Source: Pseudomonas prosekii (GTDB lineage: Bacteria > Pseudomonadota > Gammaproteobacteria > Pseudomonadales > Pseudomonadaceae). Taken from it: DNA of 64,000 nucleotides. The stretch is from positions 4,492,501 to 4,556,500 of the forward strand of contig NZ_LT629762.1 in assembly GCF_900105155.1 (NCBI RefSeq). Direction: 5' to 3'. The notes under the pieces were generated by a model that was not told where the DNA came from, did not search any database, and saw nothing but the letters and a program-made list of their open reading frames with translations. This document shows positions 1-8,999 of the stretch, in pieces (positions within the stretch are counted from its first letter, which is position 1; each line of letters starts with the position of its first letter). A program made the position numbers and the translations under genes.

Positions 1-115
1 CGCGCTTTTGTGACTTCTCGGCCTATATAAAAGCCAGATTCACCCTAAAAACACACACCAATAATAATCGCATCAAATGCGGTGATGAATTCGCGTTGCT
101 GAGGAGTGGGCTTCC
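1..115. other. Upstream region of the acyl-CoA ligase gene
   Basis: No gene is supported here. A purine-rich ribosome site (GAGGAG) lies about 10 bases before the ATG at 116. In Pseudomonas two fadD genes usually stand in tandem, so this may be the gap between them; that is inference, because the left neighbour is outside the window. Confidence 0.4.
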
Positions 116-1807
116 ATGATCGAAGACTTTTGGAAGGATAAGTACCCTGCCGGGATTGCTGCCGACATCAATCCAGACGAGTATCCGAATATTCAGGCAG
201 TGTTGAAGCAATCCTGCCAACGCTTCGCCAACAAACCGGCTTTCAGCAACCTGGGCAAGACAATCACCTACGGTGAACTGTACGAATTGTCCGGTGCCTT
301 TGCCGCTTACCTGCAACAGCATACCGACTTGCAGCCCGGTGATCGAATCGCCGTGCAACTGCCTAACGTGTTGCAGTACCCGGTCGCCGTATTCGGCGCC
401 ATCCGCGCCGGGCTGATCGTGGTCAACACCAACCCGCTGTACACCGCGCGGGAAATGGAACACCAATTCAACGACTCCGGGGCCAAAGCCCTCGTCTGCC
501 TCGCCAACATGGCGCACCTGGCCCAGACCGTCGTGCCGAAAACCGGCGTCAAACATGTCATCGTCACTGAAGTCGCCGACCTGCTGCCGCCGCTCAAGCG
601 CCTGCTGATCAACAGCGTCATCAAGTACGTGAAGAAAATGGTCCCGGCGTATCACCTGCCGAAAGCCGTCAAGTTCAACGACGTGTTGAGCAAGGGCCAC
701 GGCCAACCGGTCGCCGAAGCCAACCCGGACAGCGGCGACGTTGCCGTGCTGCAATACACCGGCGGCACCACCGGCGTGGCGAAGGGTGCAATGTTGACCC
801 ACCGCAACCTCGTGGCGAACATGCTGCAATGCAAGGCGCTGATGGGTTCCAACCTCAATGAAGGCTGCGAAATCCTCATCACGCCGCTGCCGCTTTATCA
901 CATCTATGCCTTCACCTTTCATTGCATGGCAATGATGCTGATCGGCAACCACAACATCCTGATCAGCAACCCGCGCGACTTGTCGGCGATGGTCAAGGAA
1001 CTGTCGAAGTGGAAGTTCAGCGGTTTTGTCGGCCTCAACACGCTGTTTGTTGCGCTGTGCAATAACGAAGCGTTCCGCAAACTGGATTTCTCGGCGCTGA
1101 AAGTCACTTTGTCCGGCGGCATGGCCCTGCAATTGGCCGCTGCCGAACGCTGGAAAGCAGTGACCGGTTGCGCCATCTGCGAAGGTTACGGCATGACCGA
1201 AACCAGCCCGGTGGCCACGGTCAACCCGATCCAGAACATCCAGATCGGCACCATCGGCATTCCGGTGCCGTCGACTCTGTGCAAAGTCATCGACGATGCC
1301 GGCGTTGAACAGCCACTGGGCGAAATCGGCGAGCTGTGCGTCAAGGGCCCGCAGGTGATGAAGGGCTACTGGCAGCGCCAGGACGCCACCGATGAAATGC
1401 TCGACAGCGAAGGCTGGTTGAAAACCGGCGACATCGCGATCATTCAGCCAGACGGCTACATGCGCATTGTCGATCGCAAGAAAGACATGATTCTGGTCTC
1501 CGGTTTCAACGTTTATCCGAATGAGCTCGAAGACGTGCTGGCGACTTTGCCAGGCGTGCTGCAATGCGCGGCCATCGGCGTGCCGGACGAGAAGTCGGGC
1601 GAGGCGATCAAGATTTTCATCGTCGCCAAACCGGGCGTGACGCTGACCAAGGAACAGGTGATGGAGCACATGCGCGCCAACGTCACCGGTTACAAAGTCC
1701 CGCGTTCCGTGGAATTTCGCGATGCGCTGCCGACCACCAACGTCGGCAAGATCCTGCGCCGCGAACTGCGCGACGAAGAACTGAAAAAGCTCGGCCTGAA
1801 GAAATAA
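116..1807 (+). CDS. fadD: Long-chain fatty acid-CoA ligase (FadD type)
   Basis: Activates fatty acids to acyl-CoA with ATP at the inner membrane, the entry step of beta-oxidation. The 563-residue protein has the full length of the family. It shows the AMP-binding P-loop YTGGTTGVAKGA near residue 213, the GYGMTETSP adenylate motif near 357, and the TGD and DRKKDMI...SGFNVYP hinge region near 434-465. The C-terminal GKILRR lysine motif is also intact. GAGGAG precedes the ATG, and a strong terminator follows at 1823. Pseudomonas usually carries two FadD paralogues side by side; which one this is cannot be told here. Confidence 0.93.
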   Translation: MIEDFWKDKYPAGIAADINPDEYPNIQAVLKQSCQRFANKPAFSNLGKTITYGELYELSGAFAAYLQQHTDLQPGDRIAVQLPNVLQYPVAVFGAIRAGLIVVNTNPLYTAREMEHQFNDSGAKALVCLANMAHLAQTVVPKTGVKHVIVTEVADLLPPLKRLLINSVIKYVKKMVPAYHLPKAVKFNDVLSKGHGQPVAEANPDSGDVAVLQYTGGTTGVAKGAMLTHRNLVANMLQCKALMGSNLNEGCEILITPLPLYHIYAFTFHCMAMMLIGNHNILISNPRDLSAMVKELSKWKFSGFVGLNTLFVALCNNEAFRKLDFSALKVTLSGGMALQLAAAERWKAVTGCAICEGYGMTETSPVATVNPIQNIQIGTIGIPVPSTLCKVIDDAGVEQPLGEIGELCVKGPQVMKGYWQRQDATDEMLDSEGWLKTGDIAIIQPDGYMRIVDRKKDMILVSGFNVYPNELEDVLATLPGVLQCAAIGVPDEKSGEAIKIFIVAKPGVTLTKEQVMEHMRANVTGYKVPRSVEFRDALPTTNVGKILRRELRDEELKKLGLKK

Positions 1808-1822
1808 AACACGCTGAAACAC

Positions 1823-1849
1823 AAAAGCCCCGCAGATGCGGGGCTTTTT
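1823..1849 (+). terminator. Rho-independent terminator after fadD
   Basis: A GC-rich stem (AGCCCCGC / GCGGGGCT) around ATGC-type loop bases is flanked by A and T runs, directly after the fadD stop. It can work in both directions. Confidence 0.9.
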
Positions 1850-1875
1850 GTTTGCAGCTCGATTTCACGAGGACT

Positions 1876-1977
1876 CTGTGGCGAGGGGGCTCGCCCCCGT
1901 TGGGCCGCGAAGCGCCCCCGAACGTGCGATTTTATGACTGCTTCGCAGCCGGACGGGGGCGAGCCCCCTCGCCACAG
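1876..1977. repeat. REP doublet, GTGGCGAGGGGG family
   Basis: Two inverted copies of a REP unit (CTGTGGCGAGGGGGCTCGCC and its complement) enclose a short middle section. The same family recurs at 30046-30167 and 50365-50498. It lies between two converging genes, a typical REP site. Confidence 0.85.
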
Positions 1978-1987
1978 TGGTCCGGCG

Positions 1988-2365
1988 TTACAAGCGGAAC
2001 GGCGCGAAATTGACGTTGGTCCCCGTCGGACGCATGTCCTGCAGGTACGAGTCCTTGTCGGCGCTCAACTCCAGGCTCAACGCGGCTTTGCGCTTGCCTT
2101 CGTTGCGCACCACCAGGCCTTCGAGTTTCTCGCGCAGGAACACCGTCGGCACTTTCAAATGCACCAGCTCGTCGGTGTCCGGCGTGTGCATCAGCAAATG
2201 CACCCATTCGTACTGACCGACGGCCAGCCGTGCGACCGGAATATCAAACCACCAGATGTTGCGATTGCGGTTCAATTCGGTGAAATGGCAGTTGTTGACG
2301 CCAAGCACAGCACCGCCGAGTTCCTGGTTTCTGCGGGCAATGGCCTGCTTTTTATCGAGTTTCAT
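1988..2365 (-). CDS. Conserved hypothetical protein
   Basis: A 125-residue soluble protein of unknown function beginning MKLDKKQAIARRNQ. No signal peptide or membrane segment is visible. The start at 2365 is chosen because TAGGAAT lies just upstream, and because the longer reading frame adds residues unlike the rest. It reads as a compact single domain (phrases such as NIWWFDIPV and FLREKLEGLVVRNEG) and I recall similar proteins in other pseudomonads, but I cannot name a family. It converges on fadD across a REP doublet. Confidence 0.7.
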   Translation of the reverse strand: MKLDKKQAIARRNQELGGAVLGVNNCHFTELNRNRNIWWFDIPVARLAVGQYEWVHLLMHTPDTDELVHLKVPTVFLREKLEGLVVRNEGKRKAALSLELSADKDSYLQDMRPTGTNVNFAPFRL

Positions 2366-2564
2366 AACATTCCTACGGGATTGGATCTTCAGCGCCTGGG
2401 CCTGAATACGTTGCGCATTCTCGGGGGTTGGCGGGCAAACATAAAGCCCAACCTTTGCGCCGCGATGAAATGTCGCTGAAAAAATAAATGAAACTCCCGC
2501 CAATGGCCGCCGGTCAATCTTTGTGTAACGACTTTCCCCGTTAAATGTTCACAGGAGAAACACC

Positions 2565-2756
2565 ATGAGCAGCACTGGCGATAAAGTTAAAGGCATGGCA
2601 AACGAAGCAGTCGGCAACGTCAAACAAGGCGTAGGCAAAGCGACTGACAACGACAAATTGCAAGTCGAAGGCAAGGTTCAGGAAAAGAAAGGCGAAGCTC
2701 AACAAGCTGTGGGCAAAGCCAAGGACGCCGTCAAGAAGGGCGTCGACAAGGCGTGA
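2565..2756 (+). CDS. CsbD family stress protein
   Basis: A 63-residue, very hydrophilic, Lys/Ala/Gly-rich protein with the CsbD pattern: DKVKGMANEAVGNVKQGVGK followed by two more helix repeats of the form GK.Q.KKGEAQQAVGKAKD. CsbD proteins are abundant general-stress proteins of unknown mechanism. AGGAGAAACACC precedes the ATG, and a strong hairpin terminator follows at 2776, so it is a single-gene unit. Confidence 0.9.
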   Translation: MSSTGDKVKGMANEAVGNVKQGVGKATDNDKLQVEGKVQEKKGEAQQAVGKAKDAVKKGVDKA

Positions 2757-2775
2757 TCGCCTGGTTAAATGCAGC

Positions 2776-2807
2776 AAAAAGACGGCCATTCACGGATGGC
2801 CGTTTTT
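2776..2807 (+). terminator. Rho-independent terminator after csbD-like gene
   Basis: The stem ACGGCCAT / ATGGCCGT has a 6-base loop and ends in TTTTT. Confidence 0.9.
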
Positions 2808-2928
2808 GTGTCAGATGCACCGGATTAAAACGAAATTGTTTCAAAGTCGCCAAACAGGCTACTTTGATGTAGAAAACGGACCCTGAGTCGCCACGACTTC
2901 AACCTTTTTGCGGCGAAAGGAGACGCTA

Positions 2929-3882
2929 ATGATTTTCCCGGACATGAAACGCCTGCCCCTGCACCGCGTGATGGTGCGTACGGTCAAAGAATTCATCGAT
3001 GATGAAATGTCGACCTACGCTTCCGCGCTGGCTTACCAAATGCTGTTCTCGCTGTTCCCCTTCATTCTTTTCCTGATTGCCCTGATCGGTTTCCTGCACC
3101 TGCCGGACTTTTTCTCGTGGCTGCGCCTGCAATCGGAATTGGTTCTGCCGCCTCAGGCGCTGGAACAAGTGAACCCGGTCATCGACCAGTTGCAGCAATC
3201 GAAAGGTGGTCTGCTCTCGATCGGTATCGTTATCGCCCTCTACACCGCCTCATCGGGCGTGCGCCTGATGATGAGCGCGATGAACGCGGCGTATGACGTG
3301 GTCGAAGGCCGGCCGGTGTGGAAGCGCTTTCCGCTGTCGATTTTCTACACCATCGGCATTGCCGGGATGCTGCTGATCGCCGCCGCGTTGATGGTGCTCG
3401 GGCCGCAAGTGATGGGCTGGATTGCCGCGCAAGTCGGGCTCGAAGACTTCATCGTCACGGTGTGGACCATCGCCCGTTGGCCGGTGATCGTGATTCTGAT
3501 GATGGTCGCGGTGGCGTTGATCTACTACGTGATGCCCGACGTCAAACAGGAATTCCGTTTCATCACGCCAGGCTCGGTATTGGCCGTGGTGGTATGGATC
3601 AGCGCGTCGCTGGGTTTCGCGTTCTACGTCAAAACATTCGCCGATTACAACGCCATGTATGGGAGTATCGGCGCGATCATTGTGCTGTTGCTGTACTTCT
3701 ACATTTCCGCTGCCGTGTTGCTGCTTGGTGCGGAGATGAATGCGGTGATCGAGCATATGTCGACTGAGGGTAAAGACCCCGGTGAAAAAGTCCCCGGCGA
3801 AAACGACCAGGAAGACACCAAACAACACGTTTCGGGACTGGGACGAGATCACTCGCTCAAGCCGAACACTGACGAAGTCTGA
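2929..3882 (+). CDS. YihY/BrkB family inner-membrane protein
   Basis: A 317-residue polytopic membrane protein. The N-terminal stretch [25 protein letters not shown], given here only by its key residues (SALAYQ then SLFP), is the hallmark of the YihY/BrkB family, followed by about six hydrophobic segments. The C-terminal 40 residues are charged and probably cytoplasmic. The ATG at 2929 is preceded by AAAGGAGACGCT. Despite the old name (ribonuclease BN), the family is thought to act in membrane transport or envelope function, and the substrate is unknown. It sits 2 bases before the deformylase gene, so the two are probably co-transcribed. Confidence 0.88.
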   Translation: MIFPDMKRLPLHRVMVRTVKEFIDDEMSTYASALAYQMLFSLFPFILFLIALIGFLHLPDFFSWLRLQSELVLPPQALEQVNPVIDQLQQSKGGLLSIGIVIALYTASSGVRLMMSAMNAAYDVVEGRPVWKRFPLSIFYTIGIAGMLLIAAALMVLGPQVMGWIAAQVGLEDFIVTVWTIARWPVIVILMMVAVALIYYVMPDVKQEFRFITPGSVLAVVVWISASLGFAFYVKTFADYNAMYGSIGAIIVLLLYFYISAAVLLLGAEMNAVIEHMSTEGKDPGEKVPGENDQEDTKQHVSGLGRDHSLKPNTDEV

Positions 3883-3884
3883 AC

Positions 3885-4424
3885 ATGATCCGTGAAATCC
3901 TGAAAATGGGTGATGAGCGCCTGCTGCGCATCGCCCCGCCTGTACCGTCAGAAATGTTCGACAGCCCTGAGTTATGGGAATTGATCGACGACATGTTCCA
4001 GACCATGGAAAGCGTCGGCGGCGTTGGCCTGGCCGCGCCGCAAGTGGGCGTCGATCTGCAACTGGTGATCTTCGGTTTCGAGCACAGCGAACGCTATCCC
4101 GACGCCGAAGCGGTGCCGCAGACGATTCTGATCAACCCGTTGATCACGCCGCTGAGCCCGACTCTGGAAGAGGGGTTCGAAGGTTGCCTGTCCGTGCCCG
4201 GTTTGCGCGGCGCGGTGCAGCGCTACGAGCATATTCGTTATGAAGGTTTTGATCCGAAGGGCCAGCCGATTGTGCGCATCGCTTCGGGGTTTCATGCGCG
4301 GGTGGTGCAGCACGAATGTGATCACCTGATCGGCCGTTTGTACCCTTCGCGGATTACCGATTTCAGCAAATTCGGCTTCACCGAAGTGCTGTTCCCGGAA
4401 CTCGACCCGGCCGCCGACGAATAA
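3885..4424 (+). CDS. def: Peptide deformylase
   Basis: Removes the formyl group from the N-terminal methionine of new proteins. All three family motifs are present: GVGLAAPQ (residues 46-53), EGCLSVP (about 98-104) and QHECDHL (about 141-147), which supply the Cys/His/His metal site and the catalytic Glu. Length (179 aa) is normal. It starts 2 bases after the BrkB-type gene. Pseudomonads carry more than one deformylase, and this copy is not next to fmt, so it is likely the accessory paralogue rather than the housekeeping one (inference). Confidence 0.93.
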   Translation: MIREILKMGDERLLRIAPPVPSEMFDSPELWELIDDMFQTMESVGGVGLAAPQVGVDLQLVIFGFEHSERYPDAEAVPQTILINPLITPLSPTLEEGFEGCLSVPGLRGAVQRYEHIRYEGFDPKGQPIVRIASGFHARVVQHECDHLIGRLYPSRITDFSKFGFTEVLFPELDPAADE

Positions 4425-4446
4425 CCCCGCAGCGCCAAAAATCTAC

Positions 4447-4535
4447 GGTAGGAGCGAGCCTGCTCGCGATGGGGCCATGTCAGCCACCTTGATAGTGACT
4501 GACACAGCGCTTTCGCGAGCAGGCTCGCTACTGCA
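4447..4535. repeat. REP doublet, GTAGGAGCGAGCxTGCTCGCGA family
   Basis: The palindromic unit GTAGGAGCGAGCCTGCTCGC is followed about 45 bases later by its inverted copy. It lies between the converging deformylase and acetyltransferase genes. Confidence 0.85.
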
Positions 4536-4549
4536 GGTTCGATGTGTCT

Positions 4550-4957
4550 CTAGCCCAATCCCATCGCAATCATCGGTTTGCTCCGTGCATACCGGGCCAA
4601 TCGCTCGACCATCGCGTAGGGCATTTGCGGGTCGAACGTAAATCCGCGTCGCTCATAAAACCCGCGCAAATCCGGATGGCAGTACAACCACACCGGGCTG
4701 TCGAGGCCCTTGACCGCTTCGGCAATCAGCGCCGCCGCGATCCCTTGTTCGCGACACGCCGGATCGACAAACAACCCGGTCAGCCAATAACCGCCCGCCA
4801 CCGGCCGCAAGCACAATGCAGCGACGATTTCGCCACGCCGCGCCACCCACAATCGTGCATCGCGCACCGCTTTCATCGGAGATTGGTGGGCGCGGTAGAA
4901 CTTGTTCATCAGCGGCCATAACGGCTCGTCGAGCAGGGCGTATTGGGTGTCTGGCAT
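4550..4957 (-). CDS. GNAT family N-acetyltransferase
   Basis: A 135-residue acetyl-CoA-dependent acetyltransferase of unknown substrate. The core motif A is visible as LFVDPACREQGIAAALI (the R/Q-x-x-G-x-A/G pyrophosphate loop), followed by VWLYCHPDLRGFYERRGF, the typical C-terminal beta-strand/FYERxGF signature. The start at 4957 (MPDTQYALL) is preferred: the longer open frame upstream runs antisense through the small Lys-rich gene at 5061. It is transcribed away from that gene. Confidence 0.85.
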   Translation of the reverse strand: MPDTQYALLDEPLWPLMNKFYRAHQSPMKAVRDARLWVARRGEIVAALCLRPVAGGYWLTGLFVDPACREQGIAAALIAEAVKGLDSPVWLYCHPDLRGFYERRGFTFDPQMPYAMVERLARYARSKPMIAMGLG

Positions 4958-5060
4958 GGGCCTGGGCTGTCGGTCGGTAAAGTCGGCGATTATAAAAGAA
5001 CGCGCGCGCGGCGATAGGTGTATACCTGACCTCACATCCCGTATGAGTGGAGTACGTATC

Positions 5061-5171
5061 ATGGCCAAAGGCATGGATTCAAAGAAAGCAGCGAAGAAAA
5101 AACCGGCAAAAACCGCCGATGAGAAACGCGCGGACAAGAAGGCCAAAAAGGTGGACGTATTCGGGCATTAA
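5061..5171 (+). CDS. Small Lys-rich protein
   Basis: A 36-residue strongly basic protein, MAKGMDSKKAAKKKPAKTAD..., ending in KKVDVFGH. GAGTGGAG precedes the ATG at about 8 bases. The composition (over one third Lys) suggests nucleic-acid binding, but no function is known to me. It is followed by a perfect hairpin at 5201 and is divergent from the acetyltransferase. The coding status is supported by the ribosome site and by recollection of similar small proteins in Pseudomonas. Confidence 0.65.
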   Translation: MAKGMDSKKAAKKKPAKTADEKRADKKAKKVDVFGH

Positions 5172-5200
5172 CAACGAGTTTTAACAATCAACAAAAAACC

Positions 5201-5230
5201 TGTGGCGAGCGAGCAAGCTCGCTCGCCACA
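5201..5230. repeat. REP-like perfect palindrome
   Basis: A 13-base arm TGTGGCGAGCGAG, a CAAG loop and a perfect complementary arm. It resembles a single REP unit and could also stop transcription between the two converging genes, although there is no T run. Confidence 0.75.
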
Positions 5231-5244
5231 CATGCTCTCAAGTC

Positions 5245-5847
5245 TTACGCCGTTTCTACCGCCAGCACTGCTTTCACCGCGGGCCGCGCCTCTACCCGCG
5301 CCTGAAACTGCGCCAACGCTGGCCACTGATTCAAATCAATCGCAAACAACGACGTCCAGCGCAGCACGGTAAACAGGTACGCATCCACCACGCTGAAGCC
5401 GCTGGCCAGCAAATAATCCTGCTTTTCCAGGGTTGCGGTCAGCACCTTGAAGCGCTTGAACAACTTCTCTTTGATCTGCGCTTTAGTCTCTTCCGGAAAC
5501 TGCGAGTTGAACAGCCAACCCAGTCCGCCATGAATCTCGGTCGATACAAAGTTCAGCCATTCCTGCAAACGCACACGCTCGAAACTGCCGTTGGCCGGTG
5601 CCAGTTTGGCCTCGGGGCGCAGGTCTGCGAGGTATTGCAAAATGGCCGGGCCTTCGGTCAACACCTGACCGTCGTCCAGTTGCAGCGCCGCGACATAACC
5701 TTTGGGATTGATCGCGAGAAAGTCGTCACCGGCGGCGGTTTTCTTGGTTTTGTTATCGATACGAACCAACTCGAACGGCAGATCGAGTTCGCGCAGCACA
5801 ATGTGCGGTGCCATCGAGCAGGCTTGCGGGGCGAAATATAACTTCAT
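5245..5847 (-). CDS. Glutathione S-transferase, GstA-like (beta class)
   Basis: Conjugates glutathione to electrophiles. The 200-residue protein has an N-terminal thioredoxin-fold domain (MKLYFAPQACSMAPHI) with Cys10 at the position of the catalytic Cys of bacterial beta-class enzymes. It also has the glutathione-binding TEGPAILQYLAD motif (residues about 62-73) and an all-helical C-terminal domain with the ASGFSVVDAYLF helix. GGAGCGCTTCCC precedes the ATG. The longer open frame upstream is not supported. Confidence 0.9.
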   Translation of the reverse strand: MKLYFAPQACSMAPHIVLRELDLPFELVRIDNKTKKTAAGDDFLAINPKGYVAALQLDDGQVLTEGPAILQYLADLRPEAKLAPANGSFERVRLQEWLNFVSTEIHGGLGWLFNSQFPEETKAQIKEKLFKRFKVLTATLEKQDYLLASGFSVVDAYLFTVLRWTSLFAIDLNQWPALAQFQARVEARPAVKAVLAVETA

Positions 5848-6337
5848 GGGAAGCGCTCCAGGTGGACGAAGCCTTCCAGTGTCAGGCGTGCAACGCGGCT
5901 GGGTAAAATGAAATTTTAAATAGTTGATGGCGCCGAAACCGTCGGCCAAGTCCGGCATTTGTCCTGAACACCCTGAATACTGGCCGACTGCTGGCCTTGC
6001 GCGGTTAATGGCGCTGGCTATGCTTAGCCATAACTAACTGTCCAGATCAGATTTCACCGCGTTCGACATCACCAGAGTGCGCAACCAACGCACCGATTTT
6101 CACAACACGGAGCTGTGCGGTAAATGGAGTTACTTACCAAAACGTTAGGGCTGGCCCGACCGGGCTATCAAGAGAAGGATGTCTTGATAAGAGCGTTGCT
6201 GCATGGACGTTCCGATTGAACATCACCTATCACCTGACACTTCCTGCCCTTGGCGGGATGCGTGTGCCTGTTTCATGACCATTTGAAAGACCGACAACTT
6301 TCATCAATCAGAAGACCGCGCTTAAGGTGATAGAACC
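5848..6337. other. 490-base intergenic region before the PAS chemoreceptor
   Basis: Divergent promoters for the GST and the chemoreceptor should lie here. I see a short hairpin (TGGCTA TGCT TAGCCA, about 6017-6033) but no convincing gene, REP unit or recognised operator. Confidence 0.5.
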
Positions 6338-7657
6338 ATGTTCAACCTACATCACAAGGCTGATTTGCAGCAGATCGAGCGCTTCACTTGCGCGCTGACC
6401 GAAGCCAACGCCAAGTTGGCGGCGGTGAGTCGCTCGATGGCGATGATCGAGTTCAGCCCGGAAGGCATTGTGCTCGACGCCAATGAACACTTCTGCGCGA
6501 CCATGGGTTACAGCGTCGAAGAAGTACGCGGTAAACATCACCGCATATTCTGTGAAGAAGCGTTCTACCGCAGCGAGGAATACGCCAGGTTATGGCGTGA
6601 CTTGGCGCGCGGCGAGCCGGTCAGCGGTACGTTCCAGCGGTTGAACAGGGCCGGTCGGGAGATTTGGCTCGAGGCCAGTTACATGCCGGTCTATGGGCCG
6701 GATCGTCAGGTTAAAAGTGTGATCAAAGTGGCGTCGGACATTTCCGATCGCATCTACCAAGAGCATGAAAACGAAAGCATGCTCGCCGCTATCGGGCGCT
6801 CGATGGCAGTGATCGAGTTCACCCCGGATGGCCGGGTGATTACCGCCAATGAGAACTTCCTGAAGACCATGCATTACTCGCTGAATGAAGTAGTCGGTCA
6901 GCATCACAGCCTGTTTTGCCATCGCGCCGAAGCCGAGTCGCCGCAGTACAAGGCGTTCTGGGCGTCACTCAATCGTGGCGAATATCACTCGCACCGTTTT
7001 GAACGCAAAGACAAGTACGGCCATACGGTTTATCTGGAAGCGTCATACAACCCGCTGTTCGACAGCAGAGGCCGGTTGTACAAAGTGGTGAAGTTCGCCA
7101 GCGACATCACCAACCAGGTCACCACTCTGCAATCTGCTGCGGAATCGGCGCACAGCACCTCGGTACAAAACGACGCCTGCGCGCAGAAAGGGTCGCAAGT
7201 GGTTCAGCAGACCGTGCAGATCATTCAGGACATTTCCCGCGACCTTAACGAAGCCGCCGTCAGCATTGATGCTGTAAGCAAACAGTCCGACATCATCGGC
7301 AGCATCGTCCAGACCATCCGCGGCATTGCCGACCAGACCAACTTGCTGGCACTTAACGCCGCCATTGAAGCGGCGCGCGCGGGCGAGCATGGGCGTGGGT
7401 TTGCGGTGGTCGCCGACGAAGTCCGCAGCCTCGCCGCGCGAACTAGCCAGGCAACTTTGGAGATTGTCGAAGTGGTGCGCAAAAACCATGATTTGTCGCT
7501 GAGCGCGGTCACCAGCATGCAATCGAGTCTGAGCCGAACCGGTCTAGGGGTGGAACTGGCGAACGAGGCAGGGGAGGTGATTCTGGAGATTCAACAAGGT
7601 TCGCGGCATGTCGTCGATGCGATCAGCCAGTTCAACTCGACGTTGCAGTTGAACTGA
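6338..7657 (+). CDS. Double-PAS soluble methyl-accepting chemotaxis protein
   Basis: A 439-residue chemoreceptor without membrane segments, so it should sense a cytoplasmic signal. Two PAS domains follow each other (about residues 30-140 and 150-260); each contains SMAxIEF, the ATM/TMHYS..EV.G.HH segment and a PAC end ([18 protein letters not shown]). The signalling tip is complete: [20 protein letters not shown] and [12 protein letters not shown] near residues 330-370. The protein ends soon after the tip, giving an unusually short helical hairpin. A frameshifted paralogue of the same design and length lies at 37593-38913. Confidence 0.9.
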   Translation: MFNLHHKADLQQIERFTCALTEANAKLAAVSRSMAMIEFSPEGIVLDANEHFCATMGYSVEEVRGKHHRIFCEEAFYRSEEYARLWRDLARGEPVSGTFQRLNRAGREIWLEASYMPVYGPDRQVKSVIKVASDISDRIYQEHENESMLAAIGRSMAVIEFTPDGRVITANENFLKTMHYSLNEVVGQHHSLFCHRAEAESPQYKAFWASLNRGEYHSHRFERKDKYGHTVYLEASYNPLFDSRGRLYKVVKFASDITNQVTTLQSAAESAHSTSVQNDACAQKGSQVVQQTVQIIQDISRDLNEAAVSIDAVSKQSDIIGSIVQTIRGIADQTNLLALNAAIEAARAGEHGRGFAVVADEVRSLAARTSQATLEIVEVVRKNHDLSLSAVTSMQSSLSRTGLGVELANEAGEVILEIQQGSRHVVDAISQFNSTLQLN

Positions 7658-7669
7658 ACAATTGAACAA

Positions 7670-7700
7670 TACCCCTCCGCAAGATAAGTCCGGAGGGGTA
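7670..7700. terminator. Hairpin between converging genes
   Basis: TACCCCTCCG and its complement surround a 10-base loop, between the chemoreceptor stop and the end of the gene on the other strand. There is no T run, so a terminator role is only likely, not shown. Confidence 0.45.
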
Positions 7701-7705
7701 GCACA

Positions 7706-8152
7706 TCAGATCGCGTAAATATCGAATACGCCTTCTTCAATGCTTAACGTTTCCTCGCCGCCACCGCTTGGATTTCCCGTCACTTTCAGCTTGAAGTTGC
7801 CAGTGCAATTGCCATTAGTGACGGTGAGGATCAAGTCGCCCTCGATGATATTGAATCCATATCTGTTGTAGGTGAACCGTGCATTGCTACTGGTCAGAGG
7901 GATTGGATACGTGCCGTCGCCACGGGGTGGATCGATGGTGAAATCAAAATAGCGACCGCCGTCGACGGTATCGCCGATATGGATATAGTTGATCCTTTTC
8001 GGAAAGAGCGAGCCATAGTTGATCACGAAGCTTGAACCTTCAAAATCAATAGGCAGATGCTCTCCGTCACTCAGGAACTTGGCCGTGCACGTCCCGGAAA
8101 AGTTTTTTGGCGATTGGGCTGACGTGAGTGATTGGGTGCCTTTTGCTGACAT
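7706..8152 (-). CDS. Hypothetical protein
   Basis: A 148-residue protein that I do not recognise. It is rich in beta-forming residues and Gly/Asn/Thr, with no signal peptide and two Cys residues (GTCTAKF and GNCTGNF) that frame the central part. GGAGGTTTAC sits just before the ATG, which makes it a good coding candidate. It ends in a Gly/Glu-rich tail (PSGGGEETLSIEEGVFDIYAI, key residues GGG, EE). It converges on the chemoreceptor, and no function can be inferred. Confidence 0.65.
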   Translation of the reverse strand: MSAKGTQSLTSAQSPKNFSGTCTAKFLSDGEHLPIDFEGSSFVINYGSLFPKRINYIHIGDTVDGGRYFDFTIDPPRGDGTYPIPLTSSNARFTYNRYGFNIIEGDLILTVTNGNCTGNFKLKVTGNPSGGGEETLSIEEGVFDIYAI

Positions 8153-8311
8153 GTAAACCTCCAGTGTTTATCGATCATCAGGGGCGCGCATGTGAATGCC
8201 GTGCGCATTCATGATTCTTCGAGCGCCATGGAGTGTCTACTGTCAGAACTTACAGGTCAGCCGCAACACCGCCCGAATAGGGGCAGTGTTTGCCAGGTTG
8301 TGGCTGTTCGC

Positions 8312-8863
8312 TTAGAGCGCAGCGAGGAACTTGTCGACCACTTGCTGGCCGTCAGCCTTGTCACTGCTGCCGTTGTCCTTGTCGGCCTGCGCCAGTTTCA
8401 TTTTGTCTTGCAAACGCTCGGCGATCTCTTTGCCAATCGCCACTTGCTGCGCCGGCGGCATGGCTTTCAGTTGGTCTTCGGTAATGCCCATCTCTTGCAG
8501 AATGCTGTCGCGCAAACGCTGTTCCGGGGTCTTGCTCATGTAGTCCTTGAAGTCGGCCATGGCCGCGCTGTCGGTGGACTTGCTTTTGTCTTCTTCCGGC
8601 ACCGAGGCCTGCAACGCCACGCGGGTTTTGGCGAAGGCTTCATCCACGTTGTCGTTGATGGTGCTCGCCGCGCTGACTTGTTGGGTCGCGGACGTCAGCC
8701 CGGAGGACTGCGCGTTGGTGCTGTCCTGCTTGATTTGCGCGATGGTGTTTTGCGCGTTCTGGATCAAACCGCTGTACAGCGCGCTCGCGGCGGCCGTGGT
8801 CGGGTCCATGTCCGTGCGTTGGGTTTGCTGAATGATCGAAGCTTTCTGGGCACTGACCAACAT
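8312..8863 (-). CDS. Hypothetical Gln/Ala/Ser-rich protein
   Basis: A 183-residue soluble, mostly helical protein. The first half is low-complexity (ALYSGLIQNAQNTIAQIKQD, SSGLTSATQQVSAAS). The second half carries a better defined segment, DYMSKTPEQRLRDSILQEMG, followed by PPAQQVAIGKEIAERLQDK, a pattern I recall from conserved Pseudomonas hypothetical proteins. There is no signal peptide and no known function. Its ribosome site is weak (ACAGG). Confidence 0.7.
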   Translation of the reverse strand: MLVSAQKASIIQQTQRTDMDPTTAAASALYSGLIQNAQNTIAQIKQDSTNAQSSGLTSATQQVSAASTINDNVDEAFAKTRVALQASVPEEDKSKSTDSAAMADFKDYMSKTPEQRLRDSILQEMGITEDQLKAMPPAQQVAIGKEIAERLQDKMKLAQADKDNGSSDKADGQQVVDKFLAAL

Positions 8864-8999
8864 GATGAATAGCCTGTAGGTAATTGCTGTTGATTGTGTA
8901 GGAGCAATTAGCGTGCCGCCGCTGAAACGCCGGTTTTACGCGGCGATTCAGGCGTGGCGGCGGTCAGTTATTGCCGCTCGGCGGCAGACGGTCACCGCT

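Noticed and set aside
23..1822. A 599-residue open frame antisense to fadD
   Set aside because: High GC at third codon positions creates long antisense frames. The plus strand carries complete acyl-CoA ligase motifs, and the antisense product is His/Gln/Arg-rich without any family pattern.
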